In this document: positions 1-13,884 of the stretch, one piece after another
Position numbering within the stretch: the first letter of the stretch is position 1
How the letters are laid out: every line of letters starts with the position of its first letter
NCBI GenBank assembly: GCA_031216445.1
Contig: CM062202.1
Location: forward strand, 2,353,001-2,417,000
From: Lateolabrax maculatus
Taxonomy: Eukaryota; Chordata; Actinopteri; Acropomatiformes; Lateolabracidae
DNA: 64,000 nt
Direction: 5' to 3'
The notes under the pieces: model-generated
Seen by the model: the letters and a program-made list of their open reading frames with translations, nothing else
What the model was told of the DNA's origin: nothing
Database searches by the model: none
Position numbers and translations under genes: made by a program

Positions 1-884
1 TGAGGAAAGCTGTCTCCACGTTATCAGAGCTCTTAGCACTCGTCTCCAGGAAGGGGATCTTGAGAGAGGAGGCCAGGTCCTGGGGGGGGGGGGGGGGGGG
101 GAACGAATAATCACCACTATTCACAATGTATCAATACCACAGTGTAAAAATACAGTAAAAAGTTCTATTTCAGGGAAAAGTATTAGCATGTTGAAAGTAA
201 TTTAATATTGTAGGTGGTTTAACTGCTCTATTATCTGTTGGGCATTTTAAAACTATGCCAGAGCATCATAATGAATGAGTTCACATCATGGATGGCATGT
301 GAAAACTCTGCAGAGGGACTCCAGCCATCACACACATGTAGCTGAACAATGTAGTTGGAGGAAAAGAGGAAATTCTCCCCAAGCTAAAACTTACATGTTA
401 AGTTGCATGTTAATGCAATGTTAATTTTTCAAACATCCAATTTGGTTTTCCTGTGTTTAATGAGCATTACAGCCTCACAGCTGCAGAGTGGCGGCTGGAG
501 TTGTTTAACAGTATTTGGAGGTACCAGAGTTGTTCATTGCGCTGTGTGGAGCCTGTTACCTGGCCAGTGGCAGCGTCCACTACTTTCTTACTAATGAGGT
601 CACACTTGTTTCCCACCAGCAGCCTGGAGACGTTTTCACAGGCGTAACGATCTATCTCATCCAGCCACTGCTTCACGTTGTTAAAGGACTCCTGGGGAGA
701 GACGACAGAGAGGGAGCGCGGGGAGTTAATGTTCAAGCTCTCTCCTATTATAGTGCTGATGAAGCGACAGAAGCACACACTGACCTGCTCTGTGACGTCG
801 TAGACGATGATGATGCCGTGAGCTCCTCTGTAGTAGCTGGAGGTGATGGTTCGAAACCTCTCCTGACCTGCTGTGTCCCACTTA

Positions 885-921
<37 letters not shown>

Positions 922-1171
922 AGATGGTGTGCTTTTTGACTTTTTTGCTTTGAAAAACAACAAAATGGTGTTTCCTAATGAGAACCTACTCCTCCCACGT
1001 CCCACAATCTCTTACAATCTGTAGTTTCACTGTCTTCCCGTCCATGTCGATGGTCCTGATCTTGAAGTCGACTCCGATGGTGGAGATGTAGCTCTCAGTG
1101 TAGGTGTCATCCTGGGGGGAAGAGGGTTGAGTGCGTGATCAATAACAAGCAAGTAAAGTGTTTAAAATAAA

Positions 1172-1233
<62 letters not shown>

Positions 1234-2799
1234 ACAGGCGTACCGCGAAGCGCAGCAGCAGACATGACTTTCCAACCCCGGAGTCACCGATCAGAAGAAG
1301 TTTGAACAAGTAGTCACTGGAGGACCACACACACACACACACACACACACACAGATGTACATACACATAAAGACATTTGACAGTTCAGTGTCTTCAAGAT
1401 GTTATATTTTGTGTATATAACAGCTACCTAATTCAAACGTTATATGTCACATTGAATCGTTAGAGAACCACACTGTAAAATTGTCAGTTGCTAATAAATA
1501 AAACCAGTCATTCTGAAAACACTCACATCTAGTAGCCTGTATTTCCCTCCCTGTTTTATTTCAGATACAGACACAGACACAGATGGTGGCGTACTGCACA
1601 CCCTAGTAACCACAGCAAAACATATTAACACTTTGTGTTGGCAGAGAAAAAATGGATTATCACTATTGCCTCTAAAAAGATTTTCTTTTGTCACCTCGAT
1701 GTCTGCCCGATGACGTATTTCATCTTTCCGTTTAGTCTATAACAAAAGACGAGCATTGTCTTTGTTTAAGGTTTAATTTAAACCGGCTGACAAAGACGAA
1801 CAGCAGCAACTAAGCGAGCTGCTGGCGTTTTGTTTAACAGAATACAAGTCTTGAAAAAGCGAGAACCGTCCAAAATGTCTCCGTTGTGCAGACGGAGTGA
1901 GAGTGTCTGAGTTCTGAGTTTGGAGGTTTGGAAGTTTGAGACACAAACTTGGGATGCAAACACACACGTGAACACACACACACTACTGCTGTCAGTAGTA
2001 TAAAATGTCACCATGTTGGCAACGGTAACTATAGCAAGTTTGCAGGGGTAATTTTTTGTTAAAGACACATGTAGAGTCATAAGAGTCCATAAAAATACCA
2101 GTACGAAGAGTCTGCTTATTTATTTCATATTGTATATGAATATATAATACATTGTAACTATGGTGTAGTTTAATAGTGATTAGAGACTGTGGCAGATTGT
2201 GGAAACTAACATATTATTACAAGAAAAATCCTCAGATTAAAAACTAAAATTATTTTAGTGTACTGCTTAACTGAAAGTAACAGAATGGAGCACAGTCGTG
2301 TGGGAGAAGTCACACTTTATTCATCAGCAACTGAACTGGCTCTAAGGACTACAATACCCACCAGCCCCAGGGGCCTTGTAATCCAACTGCAAGTTACCTC
2401 GAATTGTCTATGCAGAAAAAGACCTAGACTTTTTCTTCCGATTTTATATACATACATGCAACATATCTACACTCAAACATAGGATGGAGCTAACAAAGTA
2501 GTGCCTGTATACAAGATGTAGTTAGTATATTGGTATTTAAATATAAGACACAGTTAATGCATCAACAAACACAAGGCATAAGGTTGCCCTGAACACAGTA
2601 TATCCAGGTCATAAACAAGTCTCCAGTATGTGACAAGGTCTTAAATTGTCTCCTAACTTTTCATGTCAGCAGTCATTTAAAGAGCAGGTGCCAATGTCAT
2701 CCAGTGGTATTCAGTATGTGTCTTGCAGGAGCTGAATATTTACGGCTCCATAACGCCGTCACACACGGAAAGAAACAACACTTACTATTCAGGATTCAT
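1..2799 (-). CDS. Rab1-type small GTPase (5' six exons; C-terminus outside window)
   Basis: Coding exons on the minus strand are 2786-2799, 1244-1316, 1016-1111, 785-880, 560-691 and 1-79 (continuing off the edge); all junctions are GT/AG and phases agree. The start MNPEY, split after TA with donor GTAAGT, is the Rab1 N-terminus. Visible motifs: P-loop GDSGVGKS (15-22), effector threonine in ISTIG (T40), DTAGQ (63-67), NKCD (121-124) and ETSAK (149-153). Family knowledge: Rab1 recruits tethers for ER-to-Golgi and early Golgi traffic and is membrane-anchored by C-terminal prenylated cysteines, which are not in this window. ESFNNVKQW and NKCDL resemble Rab1A more than Rab1B. From about residue 133 the sequence departs from classical Rab1 ([25 protein letters not shown]), so this may be a fish-specific Rab1 paralogue. 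Simple repeats abut several splice sites. Confidence 0.93.
82..101. repeat. (G)20 homopolymer at an intron end
   Basis: Uninterrupted run of 20 G on the plus strand. On the coding (minus) strand it is a C20 run directly before the AG of the acceptor of the last visible Rab1 exon, so it acts as that intron's pyrimidine tract. Confidence 0.95.
886..915. repeat. (AC)n microsatellite in a Rab1 intron
   Basis: Pure dinucleotide repeat that on the minus strand reads (TG)n and ends about five bases before the acceptor of the WDTAGQ exon. Confidence 0.95.
1178..1230. repeat. (TG)n microsatellite in a Rab1 intron
   Basis: About 26 TG units in Rab1 intron 2 (1112-1243). It lies roughly 13 bases from the 5' splice site of the P-loop exon when read on the coding strand. 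Confidence 0.95.
1327..1352. repeat. (AC)n microsatellite in Rab1 intron 1
   Basis: About 13 AC units; on the coding strand this is (TG)n ending about 10 bases before the acceptor of the P-loop exon at 1316. Confidence 0.93.
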
Positions 2800-4386
2800 G
2801 ATCGGCGAGGTCGCTCCAGGTGACACGGCAAAATAAAAAATCCCTGGAATTGAATCCTGAAGCTGAAAACGGTCAGATTATCTCAGACTCTTATCTCAGC
2901 CGGTTGTGTTGTGCCTATCTGTGTTGTGTGTATGAGTATGTGTGTGTGTGTGTGTGTGTCTATCTGTCCTTTGGAGGGCAAACAGCAGAATAAGACGACT
3001 GACTGATGAGCTGACTGGTTTCGGATGCATTATTTATTAATAACGACCAGCTCAGGTTACACCAGGGACAGCACCTGGAACCAAGACATACGCTCACACA
3101 CACTCACAAACACAGACACACACTGCTGAATACAATCACCCTCTGAGTCTAAACCTGAGTCTAAACTTCACCACCAACTCATTTCTTTTCTTTGCTGTTT
3201 TTATGTGGGCGATGTATTTGTGCTGATCTGTTGTTGCACCACACCGTCCCTCTGCTCGTGGATGACATCACCTCAAACTGACAGGGTCGCCTGTGCGTCA
3301 AACGTCACTGGACGATCACAGCTCACGGCAACACAAGCAGGAAGTAGCTCTATACTGGAACCATCCAAGGAACTACAAATAAGACACATCTTTATTTCTA
3401 TTTCTATTTAGGATCAGTAAGTCATCTTACACATGCATTAACTGATTTTGTTTGGTCACTTAAGGGTAGTGGAAACAAACAAAAGATTGAATATTATCAC
3501 CTTCACAGAGTTGATGGAAAAATTTTTAGAGAACAGCTTATTTACATATGCAGCAGTTACATAATTACATTAGCGTTCATTTGCAGTTGTGTTTCTGGAC
3601 ACCTGGCAAAGTCCACTACTCATTCTCCTTCTAGCTCCGTTTGGTCTCCACCAACTATTGAGAAAACATCAGGCCTTGAAGCCCGTTGCTAACTTTGTCT
3701 GCCTGTCAGTGAGTGATGGGCAGGTAGTGCACAATGTGTTTATCAGAGCTTTTTCCCTGAAAACAACTGCTGAGGCCGAAAACTACCCTGTGAGGTCAGT
3801 GAGGGTGAACCAAAACAGTAAATGAAAATGTCCCATTTAACTCAAACCAAACCCCTTCTAAGAGACAAATTGTCTCTTCAAATTTTTCTTTATTTTTCTC
3901 TCATCCTGAGGACACTTGGCACAGCCAACATAACACACACACACACACACACAAACAAAAGTATGCTTTTTATTTGGCTTTCACACATTTGAGCCACACA
4001 CACACACACAATCTTTCAGTTCCAAACCCAATAGCACTCATGCACAAGGCCACTCAGACACAAAGTGCCCTGCTCTGCCTTGTTCTTGCTGACACACACA
4101 GTTCAGTGATGTGGCTGATTATCCCTCTAATGAGTGGTGAGTTGTTGTTCTCACGGCTGTGTGTCGAAGCATGGTGTTAGTACCATATGATCACTGCACT
4201 TAATGGCATAATGGAGCTGTTTATCGTGAACAAAGAGAGGTAGTGGAATTGGACTGAGATCATTGAATATTTATCCATTAAACTGTGCTTACTGATATTA
4301 AGGTTCAAATGCTTCTTTGGAGCTGTAACACACAGCTAATGACTGTCGGTACAAACTCTTAACCTGACAGCACCTTTAATACAAAT

Positions 4387-4504
<118 letters not shown>

Positions 4505-4619
4505 CTACTCTTCTTTCCTTTCCTTCTCTATCTCCTCTCCTCTCCTCCTTTTCCAAATGGGCAGAGGACAAAGTGAAAGCCATGCAGTCTTATTCATTGC
4601 TGATTCCCATGTGTGACCC

Positions 4620-4800
4620 CCTGGTCACGGGAGCGAGCAGAGAGCAGGGGATTGTGGGATATGCGATGGCTGAGCAGCTGTGATGGGGTCAGGGGTCAGC
4701 AGCCCTGACGACGGCCTGTTGCCGGGGCAGAGGCGGCGGCGCGGTGGTTGCTAAGGCAGCGGCTGGCTTTGTGGCGCTCCCGATGGAGCATGGAGGTGGG
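4620..4800. promoter_or_regulatory. GC-rich island with a direct repeat resembling a DR1 nuclear-receptor site
   Basis: Locally GC-rich and CpG-containing in AT-rich surroundings. GGGTCA at 4686-4691 and GGGTCA at 4693-4698 are separated by one base, the DR1 arrangement bound by RXR heterodimers or HNF4 in vertebrates. GTTGCTAAGGCAGC at about 4746-4759 resembles an RFX X-box. No exon is recognisable beside it, so an enhancer or the promoter of a noncoding transcript is only inference. Confidence 0.3.
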
Positions 4801-6089
4801 AAAACTGGGGGAAGGGACAGTGAGAAAGAGAAGACATAAAGAATGAGAAGAGAAGGAAATTAACAAAAAGAGGGTTAGAAAGCAAGAGGAAGGGTGGGAA
4901 AAATGAGAAAAGAAAGAAAGAAAGAAAATTAAGCTATATTCTAATACCATAGAGGTAGAGCAAATGGGAGGAACACGGAGGAAAGGGGGAAACAAAAAAA
5001 ATAAGTGCAAACTTTTTATTAATTGTGAGGGCTTTTCTCACTCTGTGAAAGCCGGTTTTCATACTGTAGAATAATGAACCAAAGAAAAAAGTTTCTGAAA
5101 GACAAAAGAAATCTTACAATCTTTAACTGAGCTGAGTGAAAGGAGAGAGCCTGACCCTCAAACATATGACAAATGAACTGAAATGAAATGACTGGATTAG
5201 TTTCGACCAACTTGCACACAAAGGTGAAGTGACTGCAATCACATATTTCTGTTGGTGTGCACATAACTTAAAGAAGTGTGAAAATAATCACACAGAGGAA
5301 GTATAAGCAGAGGTTCTGAATGATTTTCATGTCTGAATATCACCAGACATGTCTGACGTGTTTATGGTGTTTACATCCATATTATATACAATACACAACA
5401 CAGAGACCACACAACGAAAATTATTTTTTATGTTCTTGACTGGTCGGGTCTGTCAAATAAATCATAATACAACCGATCATCTGTTTTAAAGACCAGACTG
5501 AAGGACGAAAGTTACCAAAACAAGCAAGAAGTGAAGATGGCTACTGTGCAGGCCTTACTTAACTTTATCAAAATCCAATAGATTTTGTTGCCTTCAAATG
5601 GGATAGTCAGCATTTTAACCTCATATTGGTTTTATTTCAATGAATTGCGTACAGAGCCAACGCGGCAAAAGATGAGTCTCTGCCATTGCATTTTATTTTT
5701 TCATGTTGCCTTTGAACGCTATGTTAGAAATAACACACAACAAGGATTTTCTATTGATATACAAAAATAATGGACGAGGCAGAAGCAAAGACCTCCAGAA
5801 TCCACAATGGCAGACTCAGTGGCCTTTTGTCAGTTTGGTAGGATGATACTTTACATAAAGATGGTAAGATAGTGAATCAGTAAGTTCACAAACAACTCAA
5901 GTGGTCAATATGTAGATTCATAGAAGAACTAATCATTACTTACTGCTTCACTAGTATCTCAAAGTTTGTTCTCAAATGACTTGAGAAAGTGCATCTGAGA
6001 GTGTATGTGTGTGTTCAGCAGCAGATGTGTGTTTGTATGTGCGTCTCAGACAGAATGAAGAGTGTGTGAGTCAGGTTACACATAAACAC

Positions 6090-6092
<3 letters not shown>

Positions 6093-6140
<48 letters not shown>
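6093..6140. repeat. (TG)n microsatellite
   Basis: About 23 uninterrupted TG units. Confidence 0.96.
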
Positions 6141-6143
<3 letters not shown>

Positions 6144-6895
6144 GTCAGTGGATAGAGTTAAACCGGTCATTGTTCCTATCAGTGTGTGTCCCAGGGGACC
6201 TTAGGGAGTCGGGATAAATAGGTGCTTTTCACTATTCACCATTGTTTTACCACGCTCCCTGGCTCCTGCATGTATTTATGTTTGTTTGTCAGTCTGTGTG
6301 TGTGTGTGCGTGTGTGTGTGTGTGTGACTTTGAAAACATGTTGTGTTGAGTTTACAAGAGTGTGTGTTAAAGAATATAGCTTGAAACGAACCATCATTTA
6401 ACACGTAGTAGATCATCTAAAACCAACAATGAGTAAGTCACATATGATTAATGTTTGTTTTAAAAAACTTTGAAAACTCTGAAAGCCCAGTGAGATTTAT
6501 TATCTTAAACTTACTGATATGTCAGGAAACATATAAAAGCTAAAAAATAAAGCTAAAGGCAAAAAGGTAAAAGCAAAAATGGAAAAACCAAAGAGTGTTT
6601 TTTAACTAAAAGCTCAAATAGAAATAGATGTAAGAAATGTTAGATTAAAACATCTTAATGTTGTGTTTGCGTGCATTCATCTGTGTGTTTCCATCCATGT
6701 TCGTGCACACTGTTGTTCCTATTGGTTGGAGATTTATGTGGAGTCACTTTGTCACTTTGCTCTTTTGTGTGTGTGTGTATGTGTTTGTGTGTGTGTGTAT
6801 GTGTGAGACCATGCAGGGACGGCCCTGAGGCCAATTAGGTGACAGATAATTAACCTCATTGAAACTGGATGTTGAATGAAGGCCTTATTGTAGGC

Positions 6896-6898
<3 letters not shown>

Positions 6899-6962
<64 letters not shown>
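6899..6962. repeat. (GA)n microsatellite
   Basis: About 31 uninterrupted GA units, all purine on the plus strand. Confidence 0.97.
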
Positions 6963-6964
<2 letters not shown>

Positions 6965-8912
6965 AAGATCTGAATGTTTTCAAAATGTAAACATCTTCAG
7001 TTTTATATTCTACTCAATTTCAAAAGGATATACGATTTAAAAGAAACATATTGGCAACCTAATCATCTTTTTTTAATCAGCATAAGAAGTAAATGCTTCT
7101 TATGGATGAATCAGCCAAGTTGCAAAATGTTCATACTGAACGTATCTGCCAAACCTTTACTGACAAGTTATTTCATTTTTCATTTGCACAATGTCCACTC
7201 GTAACAACTATCAGAGCAGGATTTATGGTCACAGTGTCCTTAAAAGTGAGTTGTGGATTTCCTCATTTAAAACTACATGCGACGCAGTAAATAAACAAAC
7301 TCACGTTTCCTAGTGTAACGTATTTGGCAGAACAAAGCAGTGGTATATAAACGTTATTTCTTGGAGACAGCGTTGCTTTATGGAAGCTTGAGAGGAAGAA
7401 GTGGGGTTGGGGAATCCTCTCTCTGTTTTTATTTCTTAACAAACCAGCAGCTTTTAACAGGTTAAAATGTATTAAAGAGTACAAGGAAATAATAAGAATA
7501 ATAAACCAAGACCAGCAGATGGATAAAACACTGAATAAACACTAAAAAGCTGGGAAATGTGAGCTTGGTGTTAAAGTTAAAACATCATCCTCTCTGTAAT
7601 GCAACCTTCCTCTTCCACAGTAAAATAGTATTCTTCTTTGCAGGAAACATTCCATGACGAAATTTAATTTCCCTATTTGAGTTTATAAAGTAAAATAAGT
7701 AAGTCAATTTCATATTATCAGGGCTGCAGGACTTCCCCCTTGTTTGGAAAGTCCAGTTTCCCCTTTGCACTGTGGTCTTTGTCTCGGCCTACTCTTCTGA
7801 TGTAGCTTCAACGGGAGGACATGACACTTGGAAGATTCGCTCCTTGCCCCGAGTTTCACCATCTTCCATTTAGTTGGCCCAACTAACCAGCAGGAGTACA
7901 GCAGTGATGGGATCCCTCACTGGCTTCCCATTTGCAAACATGGCCAAATGTGTTTTTCATGTGTTTGTAACTCTGCAACTATGAAGCTTTAAACCTCTTT
8001 TATTTTATAGTTTTGGTTTTATTATTTATTAAGACCTGAGGTAATGTTAATAATGTGGCCTAGTTATGTAGGCAATAATACACAACGAGATGTCCTGATG
8101 TATGAAAATAATGGACGAGTTGGTGTGTTGCATTATGTTTCCATTATCTATAGCAAGGTTTATACTGGAGGTAGGCTACATGCAATTAACAAGAACTTTC
8201 TGTAACTTTGTTGGGAGAATTTGCAGAAAAACAACAGTCAGTCTTTATGGTCTATATGGGAACAGAAGCCACATTAGAGAGCATTCTTCTAAATCTCCCC
8301 ATCTGATTTAATGGTAGAAAGTAGAGCTTTTTTGCAGCTGCGGTTATTAATGACCAATTAAAGCAGTAAATCCAACAGGGAGGACACGTTGAAAGTCGTT
8401 TTTTACTGGCAGGGCCGTGTGCAGACGTCTTTCTCTGCGGATTGTAAAACTAACCTGAGAAAATTAGCTGCAAAGGTCTCAGCATCTCAGGAGCTATCGT
8501 CCTATCTGTTTCCAGGGTTTTCTCTCATTCCTCTTTTATCTCTTTGTGGCTTCCGTCTCTTTATATTTGGTGTATTTCTGTCTCTACATATTTACCTTTT
8601 TTCTGGTTCCTTCCTTTTTTTCTCTTGTTGTATGTAAACCCACCCTCACTCTCCCGCCCTCTCCAGTGACAGCTGGCCTCTGCTTTCCCGCCAACAGACC
8701 AGCTGTCCATACTAACTAGAGGTATTTGAAAAGTGTGTGTATGTGTGTGTGTGTGTGCATGTGTGTGTTTTACATAACAGGCAGTTCCTTTCTGTCAGTT
8801 TATGTCTGTCTCTCTTTCACACACACACACTTCACAGACAGGAAGCAACATGACACTCATATTAAAAGACCCCTCTCTTCTGCTACAGCAGGAAAGAATA
8901 AATACACAATGA

Positions 8913-8945
<33 letters not shown>
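8913..8945. repeat. (AC)n microsatellite
   Basis: About 16 AC units; shorter TG and AC runs lie at 8732-8768 and 8818-8830. Confidence 0.94.
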
Positions 8946-8946
<1 letters not shown>

Positions 8947-10411
8947 CCATATCCAACGGTATTAAGTTAACCTCTTAAATCCCACTGACCCACCAGCGGC
9001 CAGTTATTACAAACTCATGCTGTGCATCAAACATTGTTCACACGTAACATTCATTTCCATTTTAGTGCAGATTCCAAAGTTTATTAAATTTAAATATATC
9101 AGGAATCATATATATATATATGGGGCCTTATGTATAAAAGAATGAACAATGCATCTAGAATATTTCCATTTGATGGAATGATGCAGTCATAAAAAACATG
9201 ATGGAGTCTTGGATTGAATATGACATGCAATGTAAACCATTTAGCCATTTTTCTAATTTAAAGCTACTTAAGGGGAAATAAAAGAGGGAAAATGGATGTT
9301 AAGGGGTTGACAGACTGTCTTATAGTCTCCGTGTTAGCACACCAGTAAAGGTAAAGCTTCCATCCTATCTCCATCTCTGCTAATAAATGTTTCCTGTGGT
9401 GTTGCTGCTCTGCAGCTCGGAGATCACCTGTCAATCAAACATTATTAGTGGCACAGTGACGTCCTCTTCCTGTCTCCTTTGATGTCCTGCTGAGGTGTGA
9501 GCTTCTGTAGCCGGTGCTCTTCTCTTTGTTGGTTCAGCCACACTGGAAAATGCTGCTCATGCTAACTGCCCAGTTCTTCTTCTACTAACCCACATAAAAA
9601 CATAAAATCCATCACTGCGTTGTTGTGGAAGGCGGAGGTTTGGTTGTATTTTAGTTGCCATGGTCCATCAAACTAACAAGGGCCGAGGGAAAACTTTTGT
9701 TTCTTGATCGATACTGTTCTCCTGTAATTGGTGGTCCAGTTAGACAAGGCCTATTTGATCTGAACTACCATCATTCTCAAACATTTTTTGCACAATCACA
9801 ACCCAATTAAGACCAGTTGAGTCGCACCCGTTCAGTTTACATCTCGAAGTGGCCCTTACAGTAACGTGTTCATCTGACTGACTCATTTAGCAGAAACTTC
9901 ACTTTTACCAAAGCCCAAATATTCACAGGTTTTCTCTTGTCTTTTGGGAAACAACCCTGATGTGTAACGTTTATTTCTAGATTCTGTAGCATGTTCACAT
10001 ACAGGAACACACACACACACACACATACATACAGATACAGTCAACAGTAAACCACATCCAGCGTTCTGGCTGTACGCTCTAACTGACGGCAGCTGTGTTC
10101 GTTAACCCCTCGTCGCTCAAACATTACCACACAGCAAACCGCACACACACACAGACACACACACACACACATAAGCAGAGGAAGCCTTGTAACACCCGTT
10201 GTGTCTTGGTAACTGCTTGGATTATCAATATGAGGCAATGGATGTGGTCAGAGCAGCTCACTTGCTTATCAACACCATGGGACTACACACACACACACAC
10301 ACACACACACACCCACACACATACTGCTCAATTACCTCCAATGGTTCATGTCAATGGCAGACACATGAAAACACATTCACATAGGGAATAAGGACACAGT
10401 GTACAAAGCGG

Positions 10412-10490
10412 CGTGTGTGTCTGTGTGTGTGTGTCTGTGTGTGTGTCTGTGTGTGTGTGTGTGTGTGTGTCTGTGTGTGTGTGCGCGTGT
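10412..10490. repeat. Interrupted (TG)n(CTG) microsatellite
   Basis: TG tracts broken at regular intervals by CTG, part of a cluster in which neighbouring tracts alternate between CA and TG on the same strand. Confidence 0.95.
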
Positions 10491-10737
10491 TTGTTTTTAT
10501 GTCTGCCATCAAGGTTTGTGTAAGTGTACCAGACCACCCCTGAAAAACACACACTCACTCACACACACACACACACACACCTCTGTCGACCCTGTTTCTC
10601 TTCCTGTAGTAATTATGTCACCGTGTGTTTGGTCTGCAGACCTGTCGACAGGAGACACATGTAATTGTGAACACTCACACACACACACACACACACACAC
10701 TCATTTAAATGCACTCTTACTTGTGAATTGTTCACTC

Positions 10738-10790
<53 letters not shown>

Positions 10791-13629
10791 TGAACATTTT
10801 CCTGTGTCCAGCCTTTTAGCAAAAGGGAGACAAACATTTTTAGAAGAAATGTTGAAACGCACTGATTCAGCTGATTCCGACCTATAACACAAACTATTTT
10901 TTAAACTGGTTTTCAGATTGCTGTATAAAAAAAAAACACTATCATCCTATTTGACTGGGGCTCCTTGAATTACACCATCTCATGCTGCCTTCTTCTTCTG
11001 CAATGATTTAATGGCACCCGACTGGAGGATTTGCTCAACCAGCCGTTTATCTCGATGCACAATAGTTGTATAACAGTTGTAGATGGAAACACACATTCAT
11101 TCATATTTTCTTTTTGCCGATTTTTTTATACATTTGGAAGGAAACTTAGCTTATAATGTGTGACATATCAATATGCTGTATTACACAGTTAAAATAAGCA
11201 AACCGTGTTTCCATGTAAATGTGTAAATGGGTGTCCGATGACCTGCATGTTAACATATCGATTGCCACTTTAGATCGTTCAGTCATCCAGAGGCTGTAGG
11301 TAAATCCTCTCCACCATCACAGGAGTGTACCGAGTCTCTTCCACTGTACACAATCAAGACCCTTTTGTCCACAAAACAATGAAACACGGTAACACTGACT
11401 GGACTTGTTGTGGATTAATGGGGTCGGTGGAGGCCCAGCGTGGAAAACTAATCAGGAACAATAGCAGTGGAAAGGGAACAGTTCAGTGGAGTGCTGCATT
11501 AACTCTATTGGTTTGTATTGTACAAAAAAGGGGGCAGGAATTCCAATGGGAATTATTGTTTGTTATGGTAATGACTCTGTTAGATATGGCTGGATGGCTG
11601 CATCCATAAACACACTTATTTCTCAAGCGTATGGCTGATGATGCCGTTGACGGTCTCAAGCTCAAAAGCACAATATGTTTTAGTTTCTTCATCTTCATCA
11701 CAACAAGCAGCACAAACAATTTAGATAGGTACAACAGTGTGCTAGACTTCCCCTTGTTGGGACATGATTTTCAAGTTAAATGTGAACACTGGGTCTGAAT
11801 TTTTTGCTTTATTCATCCCTCAATTTCTTAAACTTGTCAGGCACACAAACATGGTCAGATGTGTTTATCATGTTTTTTACCTTATGAAATAAAATGCAGC
11901 TTCCAAATGGTGATGATCGTGTCATCAAGTTTAAAGAGCAAGGAGAATTTCACCAGCTGTTACTGCGGCTGCAGGGTCGCATCAAGGTACATGACTGACG
12001 AGGCTCAAACATCACATCAGTTCATTCATTAACACAAAATACAACTATTTTGACGTTTTTAACAGATGAGAAGAAGTGAGGAAACTCAATGCCACTCATG
12101 ACAGAGGACAGTTTCAATAAAAAAAATATAACGAGCTAAACACGAGACCATTTTTATTTTTTGTATCTGACATTTCAGATGAAAATAACAGACATGATGT
12201 GGCTTTACTGTAGAGTTTCCACATTAGAAATGAGAAACAAAAGCCATTTTCTTCTCCAAACTCGAGACAGAACTTTCATGAGACTAACAATTACTGTTTT
12301 TTTTTTACTTATATTTAGCATTCTGATTTAAGGAATAACTCCACACTAGATTTTGGAGGGAGGAATATTAAAGCTGCATTGGCAGCTCAGGTTTCTTGAA
12401 GCTCTGACCACACCCAACATCCCAGCTGGATGTGGACAGGTGTGGTCTGTGGTTTACTTGTGACAGGATGTAGCATAGTACTACAGTGCTCCGGTGCATT
12501 ACTGCTGCACAGGCTGTGGAAGAAAGGTGGAAGTCACAAATCACTTTGCAGATTCGAATCACTGTGTCCAGTTCAGTTTAAAGAGGAATGTTCACAGAGT
12601 AGCTTGTTCCCTTTTTGACCTGAGCATCGCAGTTTGAAAGCACTTGTCAGTCTGTGCAACAGTGAGTTCAGCACTGATTCTGATTGTCTTCAGTTCAGTT
12701 GTAGTTCAGTTCAGTTCAGACCAAAACTAGCCTGTTCAAGCGCTGTATAGTATGTGATGGAAAAGCATCACAGCAGCTGAATGGGACACTGAGAGGGACA
12801 ATGAGGCTATGTTTAAAATAAAAGGGATGATGACTTTTGACCCCTCTGACCTCATATTAAACTGGTCCACAGTCCAAATTCCTAGAATACCAGCGCAAGC
12901 TCTGCATAATGCACAGAAGGAAAAACTGAAGCTCATTTTGCTTTATGAATGTGGTTTTCTGTCATGTTACTGTATTTAGAGACTTTTAGACAACAGGAAC
13001 TTTAAAAGAAACCTAGCGTTTTGCCTGCAGGAGTTTATGACCAAGTGTAGTTCCTGGGCCAAACGAGGACCATAATCTGCATGTTCTTTGGTCAAATATA
13101 GACATATGGAACGGGTTTTTATTAAGTTTAGCATGTAAATCCCAGTTTATCAAATCAAATTAGATGTCCTTTACTCGTGCTGGAGGGAAAGTCCAACATT
13201 GGGGACTTCCAAGTCCAAGTCTCTGAACAGCGCCGCATTCACAAGATGTTTGTCTGTAATTCAAACCAGAACAAACTGTCCTACGTGTGTGTAACACCGG
13301 TGCATGTGTTTGAACGCTTTGTCTTACTGTTGACTGACACATAACTTGATTCAATTTCTGACAAATGCATGAATGTGTATCATTACACATTTTTGATATT
13401 TGATGAATTTACACAGCTGGCACATGAATGCTGTTGGTTTTGGTTTTATTTATTTTCTTAGTTTCAGTAAAAAAAAACATGTTAATGTGTCTTAGTAGTG
13501 TTTACAGGTGTATTGATGTTTGACCTGATTTAACTCTGTTAACAAAACCACAAAATGATCGGATGCCTGTATGACGTAATTCAAAAACAAAAGAGCGTTA
13601 GCCACTAACAGCTGAGGGTTCAAGAGGTG

Positions 13630-13653
13630 CACACACACACACACACAGACACA

Positions 13654-13732
<79 letters not shown>
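13630..13732. repeat. Long (CA)n microsatellite
   Basis: About 100 bp of CA with a few GACA and AAACA interruptions, followed 100 bp later by a (TG)n tract at 13833-13890. Confidence 0.96.
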
Positions 13733-13734
<2 letters not shown>

Positions 13735-13843
13735 CGACAGCCCCCGTTAAAATAACATAGCAGCAGCTGCTGAGGAGACTGGTCTCATTTAGTACCAAAC
13801 AACACCTCTTAGACTCACACACCCAGACCCAATGTATGTGTGT

Positions 13844-13884
<41 letters not shown>

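Noticed and set aside
2347..2368. GACTACAATACCCACCAGCC, ZNF143-like, in Rab1 intron 1
   Set aside because: Several mismatches to the consensus and no adjacent promoter signal.
10399..10887. Frames of Cys-Val or Thr-His repeats (also near 13492-13822 and 16035-16550)
   Set aside because: Translations of CA/TG microsatellites.
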